Shown: in pieces, positions 1 through 9,386 of the stretch
Position numbering within the stretch: the first letter of the stretch is position 1
Layout of the letters: each line of letters opens with the position of its first letter
Assembly (NCBI GenBank): GCA_902515625.1
Contig: CABXVD010000002.1
Span: 1 to 61,466, forward strand
Direction: 5' to 3'
DNA: 61,466 nucleotides
DNA from: an uncultured Pelagibacteraceae bacterium
Lineage (GTDB): Bacteria; Pseudomonadota; Alphaproteobacteria; Pelagibacterales; Pelagibacteraceae
Translations under genes and position numbers: made by a program
Notes under the pieces: model-generated
Databases searched by the model: none
What the model saw: only the letters and a program-made list of their open reading frames with translations
Told to the model about the DNA's origin: nothing

Positions 1-49
1 ATTTGATATATTTTTTAACATGCCATGTTATACTTCAACAATTAACGGT

Positions 50-829
50 ATGGAAATTAATATAAATTGTGATTTAGGTGAAAAATCAAAACACCATTCA
101 AATATATATGATCCAGATTTACTTGAAATAGTAAATTCTGCTAACGTAGCTTGCGGATTTCACGCTGGAGATAGTCAATCAATGAATGAAGTAGTTCAAA
201 TATCAAAAAAAAATGGAGTTAGTATTGGTGCTCATCCATCATTCAATGATCCAGAAAATTTTGGAAGACAAAGAATTAATCTCGCATCAAAGGAAGTGAG
301 GCAATTAATCATTGATCAATATGAAATTCTTCAAAAGATTGCTCAAGATCATGGAGAAAATGTTACTCACATAAAACCACACGGTGCTTTAAATAATATG
401 GCTTGTGAAGATTTTGAATTAGCAAAAACCATTGCAAAAGTAATAAATGAAATAAACAAAGATCTGATTTATTTAGTTCCAACTGGATCTAAAATGGAGG
501 AAGCAGGCAAAAAACTAAATATGCGCATAGCATGTGAGATATTTGCTGATAGAAATTATGAGGATGATGGAAATTTAGTTTCAAGAAAAAAACCGAATGC
601 TCTAATTACCGACCCAGAAGAAGCCAAAAAGCACGTTTTAAACATGGTTAAAAATCAGTCACTTAATTGTCACAGTGGAAAGCAGATAGCTTGTGAAATA
701 GACTCTGTATGTATACATGGAGATAATATTAATTCATTATCTACGGCTAAATCAATAAGAGATAATCTGATAGAAAGTGGATTGTTATTAAAACCTTTAA
801 ATATGATGGAGAAATTTAAAAATGATTAA
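50..829 (+). CDS. pxpA: 5-oxoprolinase subunit A (LamB/YcsF family)
   Basis: The product is a 259-residue LamB/YcsF-family protein. In characterised bacteria PxpA works with PxpB and PxpC to hydrolyse 5-oxoproline to glutamate with ATP. The family opening MEININCDLGE is visible, followed by NVACGFHAGD, GAHPSFND and THIKPHGALNN, which are the conserved signatures of this barrel. An upstream in-frame ATG at 20 would add ten residues unlike the family, so I chose the ATG at 50. The 3' end overlaps the next gene by 8 bases. The pxpB and pxpC partners would lie outside the window if they exist. Family assignment is secure; the exact substrate is inferred. Confidence 0.88.
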   Translation: MEININCDLGEKSKHHSNIYDPDLLEIVNSANVACGFHAGDSQSMNEVVQISKKNGVSIGAHPSFNDPENFGRQRINLASKEVRQLIIDQYEILQKIAQDHGENVTHIKPHGALNNMACEDFELAKTIAKVINEINKDLIYLVPTGSKMEEAGKKLNMRIACEIFADRNYEDDGNLVSRKKPNALITDPEEAKKHVLNMVKNQSLNCHSGKQIACEIDSVCIHGDNINSLSTAKSIRDNLIESGLLLKPLNMMEKFKND

Positions 830-1307
830 AAAAATATTCTTAATTTTATTTTTAGCATTACTTACAACAAATTCTTTTTCAGCAGGATCAGATTCTACTT
901 CATCAAAAGTAAAATCAAACTATGATAAAGCAGTTGAGTCAATTAAGTTTGCAAAAAAATATGAGGCAAAGGGAAATCTTGAAAAGGCAAAAAAAAGATA
1001 TGCTAAGGCTCAAATGTTACTATTAAAATCAAACTCAGAAAAACCTAACAAACCTGATACTTTAAATTATCTAGGCTTCACGACTAGAAAACTTGGGGAC
1101 TATGAAAATGGTGAAAAATATTATTTACAGGGTTTAGAAATTGAACCAAGTCATATAGGTATAAATGAGTATCTGGGTGAATTATATGTTGCAACAAACA
1201 GATTAAATTTAGCAAATGAAAGGTTAAAGATACTGGAAAGCTGTAACTGTAAAGAATATACTCAGTTAAAAGACGTTATTGATGGCACTAAAAAATCGAA
1301 GTACTAA
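822..1307 (+). CDS. exported TPR-repeat protein
   Basis: This is a 161-residue protein. It has an N-terminal hydrophobic signal segment (about residues 1-21, ending NSFSAGS), then Lys-rich helices and two or three tetratricopeptide-like repeats. These include a clear LNYLGFTTRKLGDYENGEKYY unit around residues 81-100 with the typical Gly/Ala/Tyr spacing. It is probably periplasmic and binds a protein partner; no enzymatic motif is seen. It overlaps the end of pxpA by 8 bases, so the two are likely cotranscribed, but no functional link follows from that. Near the end is a CNCKEY motif of unknown meaning. Confidence 0.6.
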   Translation: MIKKIFLILFLALLTTNSFSAGSDSTSSKVKSNYDKAVESIKFAKKYEAKGNLEKAKKRYAKAQMLLLKSNSEKPNKPDTLNYLGFTTRKLGDYENGEKYYLQGLEIEPSHIGINEYLGELYVATNRLNLANERLKILESCNCKEYTQLKDVIDGTKKSKY

Positions 1308-1406
1308 TTTTTACACTCGAAGCATAAAATTAAGCCGATAGTGAACTTAATGGCTTGAAATAGTATTTATTGAAAAATTCATAAATTAAAATATTATTAA
1401 ATAATA

Positions 1407-2018
1407 TTGATTGAAGAACTCTTAATTTTAACAAATATTATATTTATAACCATAATATTAACTGCAGATAACGCTGTAATAGTTGGTTCAATCGCATCAA
1501 ATTTTGTTCCAAAAAATAGAAAACAAATAATTATGTGGGGCGTAATAGGAGCTTTTGTTTTTAAAATCTTTTTCGCAGTATTCGCAACTTTTTTATTTGA
1601 ATTTTATTTTATAAAAATTTTAGGTGGTTTATTATTAATTTGGATAGTTAATGATCTTAGAAAAGATTTATTAGATATTAAAAAAATAAAGCCTACTGCA
1701 AAAAAAGGGAAGGAACCTTCGTATATAAGCAGTATTGGTAAAGTTTTATTTGCAGATATCATGATTAGTTTTGATAATGTTATAGGTGTTGTGGCGGCTG
1801 CAAAAGGATATTTTGGATTTATGATATTTGGGCTAATGTTATCTGTTGTTCTTACCGGTGCTTTAGCTACATATATGGCAAACTATATTCAAAAACACAT
1901 GTGGATTGCTTACGTTGGTTTGGTATTTATTTTATTAGTTGGACTACAGCTGGTAATTGGTGGATTGGTAGATTTAGAAATACTGAATATTAATGAGGAA
2001 TTTAAGAAATATTTTTAG
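1407..2018 (+). CDS. TerC-family integral membrane protein (YjbE type)
   Basis: This is a 203-residue, six- to seven-helix membrane protein. The two TerC-family signatures are visible: an acidic/Asn motif in helix 1 (TADNAVIVG, about residues 19-27) and the repeat motif ADIMISFDNVIGV (about 115-127). Related TerC/Alx proteins have been implicated in metal export, manganese in particular; the substrate here is inferred only. The start is a TTG at 1407, because no ATG or GTG lies near the first helix. The stop lies directly against the stop of the convergent panB with no intergenic base. A short AAGCC/GGCTT inverted repeat lies about 50 bases upstream but is too weak to call a riboswitch. Confidence 0.75.
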   Translation: MIEELLILTNIIFITIILTADNAVIVGSIASNFVPKNRKQIIMWGVIGAFVFKIFFAVFATFLFEFYFIKILGGLLLIWIVNDLRKDLLDIKKIKPTAKKGKEPSYISSIGKVLFADIMISFDNVIGVVAAAKGYFGFMIFGLMLSVVLTGALATYMANYIQKHMWIAYVGLVFILLVGLQLVIGGLVDLEILNINEEFKKYF

Positions 2019-2792
2019 TTAATAAGAGTGTTTTTTTAAAGGAAATTTCTTACTTCTCACTTCTCTCGCATAAGTTGATACAGCTTTGGAAATCTCTTTT
2101 CTTATGTTTGTGTATTTTTTTATAAATCTAACATTAATTGGATTTAAGCCAATTAAGTCATCAAAAACTAAAATTTGCCCGTCACAATTATTTGAGGCTC
2201 CTATACCAATGGTTGGGATTTTGATTTGTTTTGTAATAGCCTTTGCTAAAGATCTTTCTATGCATTCTAATACCATTGAAAAAACACCTGCAGTTTCTAG
2301 TAATTTTGCTTCTTTTAAAATTTTTTCTCTTTCATAGTTCTTTTTACCCTTAAACTTAAAATTCTTTGCTGATTGTGGAAGAAGTCCCAAATGACCCATA
2401 ATAGGAATATTATTTTTTACTAAATTTCTAATAATTTTGTATATTTTTTTTCCACCTTCTAATTTTAAAGCATCACATTTAGTTTTGGACATTATTTTTT
2501 TTGCATTCTTAAGTGCCTCTTTAGAATTTCGATAAGTGTTATAGGGCATATCAACTACCATCAAACTTTTTTTAACTCCTAATCTCACACTTTTAGAATG
2601 TTCGATCATTGTATCTAATGAAACTTCTCTTGTTGATTTATAATTATATAAAACGGACCCAAGTGAGTCACCAACAAGAACAATATCGCAGTAGTTATCT
2701 AGGATTTCTACTACATTTTTAGAATAGGCAGATAAACTTACTATTTTAGTTTTATTTTTTTTTCTAATTATGGATAATATTTTTTTATTCAT
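2019..2792 (-). CDS. panB: 3-methyl-2-oxobutanoate hydroxymethyltransferase
   Basis: PanB transfers a hydroxymethyl group from methylenetetrahydrofolate to 2-oxoisovalerate, the first committed step to pantoate and pantothenate. The 257-residue length fits the family. Visible motifs are VSLSAYS near residue 18, the metal-site region LVGDSLGSVLYN (about 39-50), VVDMPY (about 79), ALKLEGG (about 107-113), and MGHLGLLPQS (about 132-141). It is the last gene of the minus-strand string that starts at psd, four bases after gloA. No panC, panD or panE is in the window, so whether the pathway is complete cannot be judged. Confidence 0.9.
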   Translation of the reverse strand: MNKKILSIIRKKNKTKIVSLSAYSKNVVEILDNYCDIVLVGDSLGSVLYNYKSTREVSLDTMIEHSKSVRLGVKKSLMVVDMPYNTYRNSKEALKNAKKIMSKTKCDALKLEGGKKIYKIIRNLVKNNIPIMGHLGLLPQSAKNFKFKGKKNYEREKILKEAKLLETAGVFSMVLECIERSLAKAITKQIKIPTIGIGASNNCDGQILVFDDLIGLNPINVRFIKKYTNIRKEISKAVSTYAREVRSKKFPLKKHSY

Positions 2793-2796
2793 TGGC

Positions 2797-3216
2797 TTAC
2801 CAAGAGCCAGTATTCTCCATAGAAACCCAGGGTTCTTTGGGCTCTAGGCTTCCCTCTTGAAGGATTTCAATAGAAATCTTATCTGGAGATCTGACAAATG
2901 CCATGTGACCATCTCTTGGTGGTCTACTTATAGTGTAGCCCATATCTATTAATCTTTTACAAGTTTCATAAATGTTATCTACTCGGTAAGCGAGATGACC
3001 AAAATTTCTTGATCCTTCTCCCAATTCGTCTCCATCCCAATTATAAGTTAATTCAATTTCAGCTTTCTCGTCATTAGGTGCAGCAAGAAAAATAAGTGTA
3101 TATCTTCCCTTTTCATCTTCCATTCTTCTTGTTTCTTTAAGCCCAAGGCCTTCACAAAAAAATCTTAAAGATTCGTCAACATCTTTAATTCTAATCATTG
3201 TATGTAAATATTTCAT
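2797..3216 (-). CDS. gloA: lactoylglutathione lyase (glyoxalase I)
   Basis: Glyoxalase I converts the methylglyoxal-glutathione hemithioacetal to S-lactoylglutathione. The 139-residue protein begins MKYLHTMIRI; another Met lies two codons upstream at 3222. The four metal ligands of the family can be placed at His5, Glu55 (in EIELTYNW), His74 (in FGHLAYRVD) and Glu117 (in KISIEIL), matching E. coli GloA closely. It is cytoplasmic. It sits 22 bases after guaA and 4 before panB, inside the same transcription unit. No gloB is seen in the window. Confidence 0.9.
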   Translation of the reverse strand: MKYLHTMIRIKDVDESLRFFCEGLGLKETRRMEDEKGRYTLIFLAAPNDEKAEIELTYNWDGDELGEGSRNFGHLAYRVDNIYETCKRLIDMGYTISRPPRDGHMAFVRSPDKISIEILQEGSLEPKEPWVSMENTGSW

Positions 3217-3238
3217 AAACATACTTTATAGATTAAAA

Positions 3239-4801
3239 CTACTCTAATTCAATAGTGCTTGGAGGTTTTGATGTAACATCATAAACAACTCTATTTATCC
3301 CTCTTATGCTATTAACTATTTTATTAGAAATAGTTTGCATAAAGGACTTTCTAAATTCAAAAAAATCTGCTGTCATTCCATCTTCTGACGTAATTGCTCT
3401 TAAAAGACATAAATATTCATAAGTGCGATTATCACCCATCACACCCACCGTTTTAACAGGAAGCAAAGCAGCATATGCCTGCCAAATTTTATGATAAAGT
3501 CCATGTTCCCTTAATGCTTGTATAAAGTAATAATCAGCTTCCTTTAAAATTTTTATTTTTTCATTGGTAATAACTCCTGGCATTCTGATTGCTAAACCAG
3601 GGCCTGGAAAAGGATGTCTTGAGATAATTTCTTTACTTAATTTTAATTCTAAGCCTAATTTCCTAACCTCATCTTTAAACAAAAACTTTAACGGCTCAAC
3701 AAGTTTTAAGTTCATTTTTTTTGGAAGGCCACCAACGTTATGATGAGATTTTATTTTTGAAGTCTGACTGCCAGTAACAGATTTACTTTCAATCAGATCG
3801 GGATAAAGTGTACCTTGAGCCAAAAATTTAACATTTTTGATTTTTTTAGCATATCGTTCAAAAATTTTTATAAATAAATTTCCAATTATTTTTCTTTTTT
3901 TTTCAGGATCAGAAACATTTTTTAACTTTCCTAGAAACTCCTTTTCTGCATTTACGTAGATAAGGTTCATTTTTAATCTTTTCTTAAAAGTTCGAACTAC
4001 TTGAGTTTCCTCATTTTTTCTTAAAAGGCCTGTATTAACAAAAATACAATATAGTTTCTTACCAATTGATTTATTTAATAATTGGGCAACGACACTACTA
4101 TCTACTCCTCCGGATAAAGCACAAATAACTTTATGGGTACCTACTTGATCTCTTACTTCGTTGATTAGTTTTATTTTTTGATCTCTTGAAGACCAGTTTT
4201 TTTTAACTTTACATATTAAAAATACAAAATTACTAATTAATTTTTTTCCATTTTCGGTATGAGTAACCTCTGGATGAAATTGTACTCCATAAAATTTTTT
4301 TGATTTATTTTCAACTATGGCATATTTTGAATTTGTACTAGATGCAACAACCTGAAAATTTTTTGGAAGTTTGGATACTTGATCTGCGTGACTCATCCAA
4401 ACTTTATTATTTTTTTTCATGTTATAGAAATTTTTTGTTAAAAGGCTATCTCTTTTTCTAAAAATATTAGCTAAACCAAATTCACGATGCTTTGATTGTT
4501 TTACTCTCCCACCATTTAATTTTGATAAAATTTGGTGACCAAAACAAATTCCTAAAATTGGTATATTCAGTTCTAGTATTGTTTTATCAAATGAGTATTT
4601 GTTAATCTGGTAAACATTTAAAGGACCACCAGACAAAATAATTCCTCTTACACTTTGATTAATATCACTGGTTCTAATTTTTTTATGACTTACAATTTCA
4701 GAAAAAACCCCAAGTTCTCGGATTCTTCTTGCGATTAATTGAGTAAATTGAGAACCAAAATCTATGATTACAACTTTATCAAGATTTGTATCAAGACTCA
4801 T
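3239..4801 (-). CDS. guaA: GMP synthase (glutamine-hydrolysing)
   Basis: GuaA aminates XMP to GMP using glutamine and ATP. The protein is 520 residues, the normal length. The N-terminal class I glutamine amidotransferase domain has the nucleophile Cys86 in GICFGHQ and the His-Glu pair in FHPEVTH (about 174-180). The ATP pyrophosphatase P-loop ALSGGVDSS lies near residue 229. The C-terminal dimerisation domain ends in the conserved KPPSTIELE. It follows guaB with only one small TPR gene in between, overlapping that gene by 11 bases, so XMP-forming and GMP-forming steps are encoded together. Confidence 0.97.
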   Translation of the reverse strand: MSLDTNLDKVVIIDFGSQFTQLIARRIRELGVFSEIVSHKKIRTSDINQSVRGIILSGGPLNVYQINKYSFDKTILELNIPILGICFGHQILSKLNGGRVKQSKHREFGLANIFRKRDSLLTKNFYNMKKNNKVWMSHADQVSKLPKNFQVVASSTNSKYAIVENKSKKFYGVQFHPEVTHTENGKKLISNFVFLICKVKKNWSSRDQKIKLINEVRDQVGTHKVICALSGGVDSSVVAQLLNKSIGKKLYCIFVNTGLLRKNEETQVVRTFKKRLKMNLIYVNAEKEFLGKLKNVSDPEKKRKIIGNLFIKIFERYAKKIKNVKFLAQGTLYPDLIESKSVTGSQTSKIKSHHNVGGLPKKMNLKLVEPLKFLFKDEVRKLGLELKLSKEIISRHPFPGPGLAIRMPGVITNEKIKILKEADYYFIQALREHGLYHKIWQAYAALLPVKTVGVMGDNRTYEYLCLLRAITSEDGMTADFFEFRKSFMQTISNKIVNSIRGINRVVYDVTSKPPSTIELE

Positions 4802-5228
4802 TTTTTGGATCTATATTTTTCAATGACTCTTTGATTTCCCGATTTTCATCACATAAATTTTTGCAAACTTTCGAAAATGTATCAGACAGATTTTTAACTT
4901 TGTCATAATTTGATTGTTCAATTGCTATTTTCATCATCATTAACATAGCTTCCTCATTATCAGGCTCAATAAGAAGAGCAGTTTCTAAATTGTACTCTTC
5001 TTTTCTTTGATTTTCTTCATGATTGTAAATTTTGGCAAGATATAAATATGAATTAGCATCTTTAGGATTAAAAACTATATTTCTTTCAAACAAAAAAAGT
5101 GCATCTTGATATTTTTCTTTTTCATATAATTTTAAAGCTTTTTTGAAAAAATTTTCTTTACTAAAAGTTTTTGTGTTAAATGAGAAGAATAATACTATAA
5201 CAAAAATTAATTTTAAAATTTTACTCAT
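4791..5228 (-). CDS. exported TPR-repeat protein between guaB and guaA
   Basis: This 145-residue protein has a signal-type N-terminus (hydrophobic residues about 5-17, then KTFSKE). Two tetratricopeptide-like repeats follow: [19 protein letters not shown] (about 31-49) and an adjoining [12 protein letters not shown]-like unit, then [18 protein letters not shown]. Its start overlaps the guaB stop and its end overlaps guaA by 11 bases, so translation is probably coupled. A periplasmic or inner-membrane-anchored scaffold role is likely from the fold. Nothing in the sequence links it to purine synthesis except position. Confidence 0.6.
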   Translation of the reverse strand: MSKILKLIFVIVLFFSFNTKTFSKENFFKKALKLYEKEKYQDALFLFERNIVFNPKDANSYLYLAKIYNHEENQRKEEYNLETALLIEPDNEEAMLMMMKIAIEQSNYDKVKNLSDTFSKVCKNLCDENREIKESLKNIDPKNES

Positions 5229-6304
5229 TAGTATTTGCTATCATTTTTAATCACATCAACATTGTGAACCATACTTTCATAAAAACCTGCTTTTGTAATT
5301 TTTACGAAGTGAGGTTTGTTTCTTAGTCTAATAATATTTTTTGACCCTAAATATCCCATAGAAGATTTTAAGCCACCAATTAATTTATAAATAATACTTC
5401 CAACGTCTCCTTTGTATTTTACAAAACCTTCAACACCTTCGGGTACGTATTTAGATACGTCTTTTTGTTTTTTTTGAAAATATCTATCTGCTGAGCCTTT
5501 GTTCATGGCACCTACTGAACCCATTCCACGAAAACTTTTATATAATTTTCCATTTTTTTTAATTAATTTTCCAGGCGTTTCATTTGTTCCTGCAAATAAC
5601 GATCCTATCATTACAGCATCTGCTCCACCTGCAAATGCTTTTGCTAAATCACCAGAATATTTTATTCCTCCATCAGAAATTATCTTAACTTTTTTATTTT
5701 TAATTCCGTTTCTCACTGACAAAATTGCACTAAGTTGAGGAACTCCAATGCCTGCAACCAATCTAGTAGTACAAATAGAGCCCGGACCAATCCCAACTTT
5801 AATTATGTCTACTCCTAATTTAATTAAGAATTTTGCAGCCTCTGGTGTTGCAATATTGCCCGCACATAAAGCGATTTTATTATTTTTTGTTTTTTTTATA
5901 TATTTAATTATTTCTCCAACTTTTCTTGTGTGCCCATGTGCTGTGTCCACTACAATTAAATCAACACCCTCTTTAATAATTTCTTTTGCCCTAGTAAATT
6001 CTTTTTCAGATGCTCCTACAGCAGCTCCAACTTTTAAGGAAAGTTTTTTAACTTTTCTAATTTCTGAAACTTGTGTTTTGATATCTAAGTTTCTATGGAT
6101 AACACCTATTCCGCCTGCTTTTGCAATAGCAATAGCCATTTTACTCTCAGTAACTGTGTCCATCGCAGATGATAAAAGTGGAATTTTTAGCTTAAGATTA
6201 CTAGTCAATGATACAGATGTATCAACCTCAGATGGAAGTATTTCTGAGTAATTTGGCGCTAGTGTTACATCGTCAAAGGTAAGTGCTTCTTTTATAGGAA
6301 CCAT
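5228..6304 (-). CDS. guaB: IMP dehydrogenase lacking the CBS (Bateman) module
   Basis: IMPDH oxidises IMP to XMP with NAD. The catalytic barrel is complete: [13 protein letters not shown] (about 9-21), [13 protein letters not shown], the catalytic Cys178 in GPGSICTTR, the IMP phosphate site DGGIKYSGD, and the flap Arg274-Tyr275 dyad in SADRYFQ. The protein is only 358 residues against about 490 usually. The roughly 125-residue pair of CBS domains, normally inserted in the barrel, is replaced by a direct join of EIRKVKK to [10 protein letters not shown] (about 81-97). Function is therefore retained but CBS-mediated nucleotide control is expected to be absent. It is followed by a TPR gene and guaA. 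Confidence 0.95.
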   Translation of the reverse strand: MVPIKEALTFDDVTLAPNYSEILPSEVDTSVSLTSNLKLKIPLLSSAMDTVTESKMAIAIAKAGGIGVIHRNLDIKTQVSEIRKVKKLSLKVGAAVGASEKEFTRAKEIIKEGVDLIVVDTAHGHTRKVGEIIKYIKKTKNNKIALCAGNIATPEAAKFLIKLGVDIIKVGIGPGSICTTRLVAGIGVPQLSAILSVRNGIKNKKVKIISDGGIKYSGDLAKAFAGGADAVMIGSLFAGTNETPGKLIKKNGKLYKSFRGMGSVGAMNKGSADRYFQKKQKDVSKYVPEGVEGFVKYKGDVGSIIYKLIGGLKSSMGYLGSKNIIRLRNKPHFVKITKAGFYESMVHNVDVIKNDSKY

Positions 6305-6341
6305 AATCTTTTATATACGATTCCTTTTAAATTTAAAGTCT

Positions 6342-6953
6342 CTATCTAATTTTTCTACAAATAATAAAACTTTCTTTGGAATCTTTTCGACTAGACTTAG
6401 GTTTAAAAACCTTAACTTCTTTAAAAAACTTTTTACCCTCTGCGACTATTTCGTTAAAGGTTCCACCCATGAAAATCTTTGATATAAAATAACCATTTTC
6501 TTTAATCATTTCTTTAGCAAATGCCATTGCCTCTTTACAAAGTTCTCCTGTTTGAATTGAGTCAATATTCTTAATTCCTGTAGTATTTACAGCCATATCT
6601 GACAAAACTACATCAACTTTATTACTTAAATTATTTTTAATTTCTTCTTGTATTTTACTTTCCGTAAAATCACCTTGTATTTGAACGCTATTTCCAATCG
6701 GTTCCATTTTTTTAAGATCGATTGAAATAAGCTTTCCACTTTTAATAACTTTAGATGAATACTGAGACCAGCTACCAGGTGCTGCACCTATATCGATTAC
6801 TGATAATCCACCCTTAAATATTTTAAATTTTTCATCTATTTCAATTAATTTATATGCTGATCTTGCCCTATAGCCGTCAACTTTAGATTTTCTTACGTAG
6901 ATATCTCTTCTTTGTTTATTAATCCAATTTTTAGAAATTTTATTTTTTTTCAA
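6342..6953 (-). CDS. rlmE: 23S rRNA 2'-O-ribose methyltransferase RlmE (FtsJ/RrmJ)
   Basis: RlmE methylates the 2'-O of U2552 in 23S rRNA late in large-subunit assembly. The 203-residue protein has RARSAYKLIEID (catalytic Lys, about 29-40), the SAM-binding VIDIGAAPGSWSQ (about 53-65), DVVLSDMA (catalytic Asp, about 114-121), FISKIFMGG (second Lys) and a C-terminal ESFIICR (Glu), giving the K-D-K-E tetrad. Its start abuts the stop of the upstream glycosyltransferase gene, and a 37-base gap separates it from guaB. Confidence 0.93.
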   Translation of the reverse strand: MKKNKISKNWINKQRRDIYVRKSKVDGYRARSAYKLIEIDEKFKIFKGGLSVIDIGAAPGSWSQYSSKVIKSGKLISIDLKKMEPIGNSVQIQGDFTESKIQEEIKNNLSNKVDVVLSDMAVNTTGIKNIDSIQTGELCKEAMAFAKEMIKENGYFISKIFMGGTFNEIVAEGKKFFKEVKVFKPKSSRKDSKESFIICRKIR

Positions 6954-7856
6954 TTAATTATTATATCTTAGTTTTAAATCAATCAGGTCACCGTTGATTG
7001 TTTTTACTTTAGAAATGTAATTTTTATTTTTTCTAATTTGATCATTATTTTTACCAGCAAAATGAACAATACCAATCTCATGATTTGGAAGATAAGGTTC
7101 AACCAAAGTATTTCGTTTTTCATCAAATTTAAGAGCTTCAATTAATGTCCAGTTGCAATAAGCTGGCAAGATTTCGACATCTAATTCATCATAATAAATT
7201 GTTACATTCATTGCTATTTGCTCTGATCCCCATATTTTTCCAGAGTTTAACGCAATTTTTAAATTTTTTTGCCATACTTCCCAATGAGGTGCATTTAACT
7301 CTAATGCAAATACTCCAATATTTAAATGAGGTTTTAATGCTACTTGTCTTGCAATTTTTTCTGAAAAACCAGAAGATTTTGCATGCTTATAGTTTTGAGA
7401 TTTAATTTTAGCAAAACTTCCTAAAATCCATTCGGCTCTTAATACTCTTCCATATGCCCTATCTGCTGATGTTGCTATTGATAATTTATTGTTTTCACAT
7501 CCTCTTAAATATAAATCAATTGCTTCCCATGAATTCACCCATGCATCTGCATCTATCCATAAATATTTTTCATAATTTGGAAAATATTTAGGAAGAAAAG
7601 CCCTTGAGATTTGACTTTTTAACCATTCTTTACCTTTTACTTTTGATTGAGGAACTTCAATGTCCCAGTCTGCAGATTTAATTTGATCTACTTTAGAAGA
7701 TAAAGTTTTTTTTTGTTCCTCAGTTAATCCAGCATCTAGAATACAAATTGCAGTATTTTCACTCTCTTTAAACCTCTTAACTGAGTCTACAAGCTCTTCT
7801 AGCAATTCAAAATAATTGGAGTCTGCTAGTGAAATTATCACATTTTTCTTCATCAA
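6954..7856 (-). CDS. GT8-like glycosyltransferase, specificity unknown
   Basis: This is a 300-residue cytoplasmic protein with no signal peptide or membrane helix. The opening VIISLADSNYFE followed by AICILDAGLTEEQ resembles the nucleotide-binding half of family 8 (GT-A fold) transferases. A DxD-type metal/sugar-nucleotide motif is present at Asp102/Asp104 in LWIDADAW. Later motifs LNIGVFALE, IWGSEQIAMN and EIGIVHFAGKN also fit GT8, whose members often end with an HF.G..K signature. It overlaps pssA by 4 bases and abuts rlmE. A surface-glycan role is plausible, but the acceptor cannot be told. Confidence 0.6.
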   Translation of the reverse strand: MMKKNVIISLADSNYFELLEELVDSVKRFKESENTAICILDAGLTEEQKKTLSSKVDQIKSADWDIEVPQSKVKGKEWLKSQISRAFLPKYFPNYEKYLWIDADAWVNSWEAIDLYLRGCENNKLSIATSADRAYGRVLRAEWILGSFAKIKSQNYKHAKSSGFSEKIARQVALKPHLNIGVFALELNAPHWEVWQKNLKIALNSGKIWGSEQIAMNVTIYYDELDVEILPAYCNWTLIEALKFDEKRNTLVEPYLPNHEIGIVHFAGKNNDQIRKNKNYISKVKTINGDLIDLKLRYNN

Positions 7857-8659
7857 AGAATATCTTCTTGATCGTCATCTTCTTCTTTGAAATTTAGATC
7901 ATCATTTTGTTTTTTTAACTTTTGATAATGAAAATAACTTATCGGTAACATAGCTAAATAAACAATTGCACTTATAGCTATTACATTAAATGGATAAATT
8001 AATAGTAAACCAAAAAATAAAACTATGCCAAATAATAGAAAAATTGTTGTTTTTCTTTGTATTACTATTTTTTTCAATGAATAACTCGGGAACTTGCTTA
8101 TTAATAGTAATGAGGTCACAATAAAGAAGATTGGTACAACTACATTGTAATTAATTTGGGGGAATTCATAATTAGTTAAACTGAATATTAATGGTGTCAA
8201 AACTAAAATCCCACCTGCAGGGGATGGTACTCCTTCAAAAAAATTATCTCTCCATGAGGGGTCTTGACCAGTATTAACATTAAATCTTGCTAATCTTAAA
8301 GCAACACAAATCACATATATTAGACAAACTAACCAACCAAATCGACCTAAGGTATTAAGTTTCCAAAAATACATTATAAAAGCTGGTGCAACACCAAAAC
8401 TAATCATGTCGGTTAAAGAGTCTAATTCTTTTCCAACTTTTGAAGTCCCTTTAATTAATCTTGCAATTCGTCCATCCAATCCATCTATTACTGCCGCTAA
8501 GATTATAGCAACAACTGCAAATTCAAATCGTCCATCTAAAGCAAATCTAATTGAAGTTAATCCAATACAAACTCCGATTAATGTGAGCATGTTTGGTAAA
8601 ATTACTCTTGCATTTTTTCTGTCAGTAACAACTTTAAAATTGTTTTTTGGTTTTAACAT
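7853..8659 (-). CDS. pssA: CDP-diacylglycerol-serine O-phosphatidyltransferase
   Basis: PssA makes phosphatidylserine from CDP-diacylglycerol and serine in the inner membrane. The CDP-alcohol phosphotransferase signature DG..AR....G...D...D is visible around residues 61-87 (from DGLDGRIAR on to ELDSLTD). The 268-residue protein has about six to eight hydrophobic segments and a charged, Asp/Glu-rich C-terminal tail. It lies 2 bases downstream of psd, so phosphatidylethanolamine synthesis is encoded as one unit. Confidence 0.95.
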   Translation of the reverse strand: MLKPKNNFKVVTDRKNARVILPNMLTLIGVCIGLTSIRFALDGRFEFAVVAIILAAVIDGLDGRIARLIKGTSKVGKELDSLTDMISFGVAPAFIMYFWKLNTLGRFGWLVCLIYVICVALRLARFNVNTGQDPSWRDNFFEGVPSPAGGILVLTPLIFSLTNYEFPQINYNVVVPIFFIVTSLLLISKFPSYSLKKIVIQRKTTIFLLFGIVLFFGLLLIYPFNVIAISAIVYLAMLPISYFHYQKLKKQNDDLNFKEEDDDQEDIL

Positions 8660-8661
8660 AA

Positions 8662-9309
8662 TTATTTTTTCGCCAATAAGGTCTCACCAGAAATTGCCGT
8701 TTGACCAACTTTTACAAGAGGTTCATAATTTTCATAATAAACATCTGCTCGGCTTCCAAATCTTATCATTCCAATTCTATCACCTTGACTTAGTTCTTGG
8801 TTTTTGTCTGTTTCACAAACAATTCTTCTTGCTACTAAACCTGCAATTTGAACCACTATTATATCATTGCCATGTGTGTCTTTAATTTTGTAATAATTTC
8901 TCTCATTATCTTCACTAGCTTTATCTAATGATGCATTAAAAAATTTTCCAGGTTTATATAATATGTCTTCAACTGTTCCTGAACAAGGAGTTCTATTTAC
9001 GTGACAGTCAAATACATTCATAAAAATACTAATTTTTTTGAATTTTTTATTTTCAAGACCAACTTCTTTTGGTCCATCTACCTCTTCAACTTTTATAACT
9101 TCACCATCAGCTGGACTTACAAGATAATCATCATCACCTATAATAATTCTATCAGGGTCCCTAAAAAAATAATAAACCCATATCGTTAACAACAAACCAA
9201 TTAAGCCTAAAAAATTGTTAATGATTAATAAAATAATAGTTATGAAGGCAGCAATAACTAAAAATTTATATCCCTCAGTATGAATTTTTGGAAATATCTT
9301 GGTAAACAT
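8662..9309 (-). CDS. psd: phosphatidylserine decarboxylase proenzyme (short type)
   Basis: Psd decarboxylates phosphatidylserine to phosphatidylethanolamine using a pyruvoyl group made by self-cleavage. The 215-residue protein has two N-terminal membrane segments (about residues 14-48), the VSPADGEV motif, FMNVFDCHVNRTP, and the cleavage site RFGSRADVY. The serine that becomes pyruvoyl is Ser186. This is the short family without a C-terminal LGST. It is the first gene of the long minus-strand string; the divergent icd starts 77 bases away, so both promoters share 9310-9386. Confidence 0.95.
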   Translation of the reverse strand: MFTKIFPKIHTEGYKFLVIAAFITIILLIINNFLGLIGLLLTIWVYYFFRDPDRIIIGDDDYLVSPADGEVIKVEEVDGPKEVGLENKKFKKISIFMNVFDCHVNRTPCSGTVEDILYKPGKFFNASLDKASEDNERNYYKIKDTHGNDIIVVQIAGLVARRIVCETDKNQELSQGDRIGMIRFGSRADVYYENYEPLVKVGQTAISGETLLAKK

Positions 9310-9386
9310 ATTCTTCTATTTGCTAATTTTTGATTAATATGTATATAAACCAATCAAATTCAATTAATAAGATAATTTTTATTTTA

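Noticed and set aside
1330-1360. Short inverted repeat AAGCC/GGCTT upstream of the TerC-family gene, considered as a yybP-ykoY (manganese) riboswitch
   Set aside because: Only five base pairs, no match I can see to the conserved core of that riboswitch, and no T-run for a terminator.
5748-6251. 167-residue open frame opposite guaB
   Set aside because: It lies fully inside the catalytic barrel of guaB on the other strand and shows no family motif.
9330-9386. Extra N-terminal 19 residues for Icd from the ATG at 9330
   Set aside because: The standard family start is at [11 protein letters not shown]; the extension is low-complexity and lies in the likely promoter region shared with psd.
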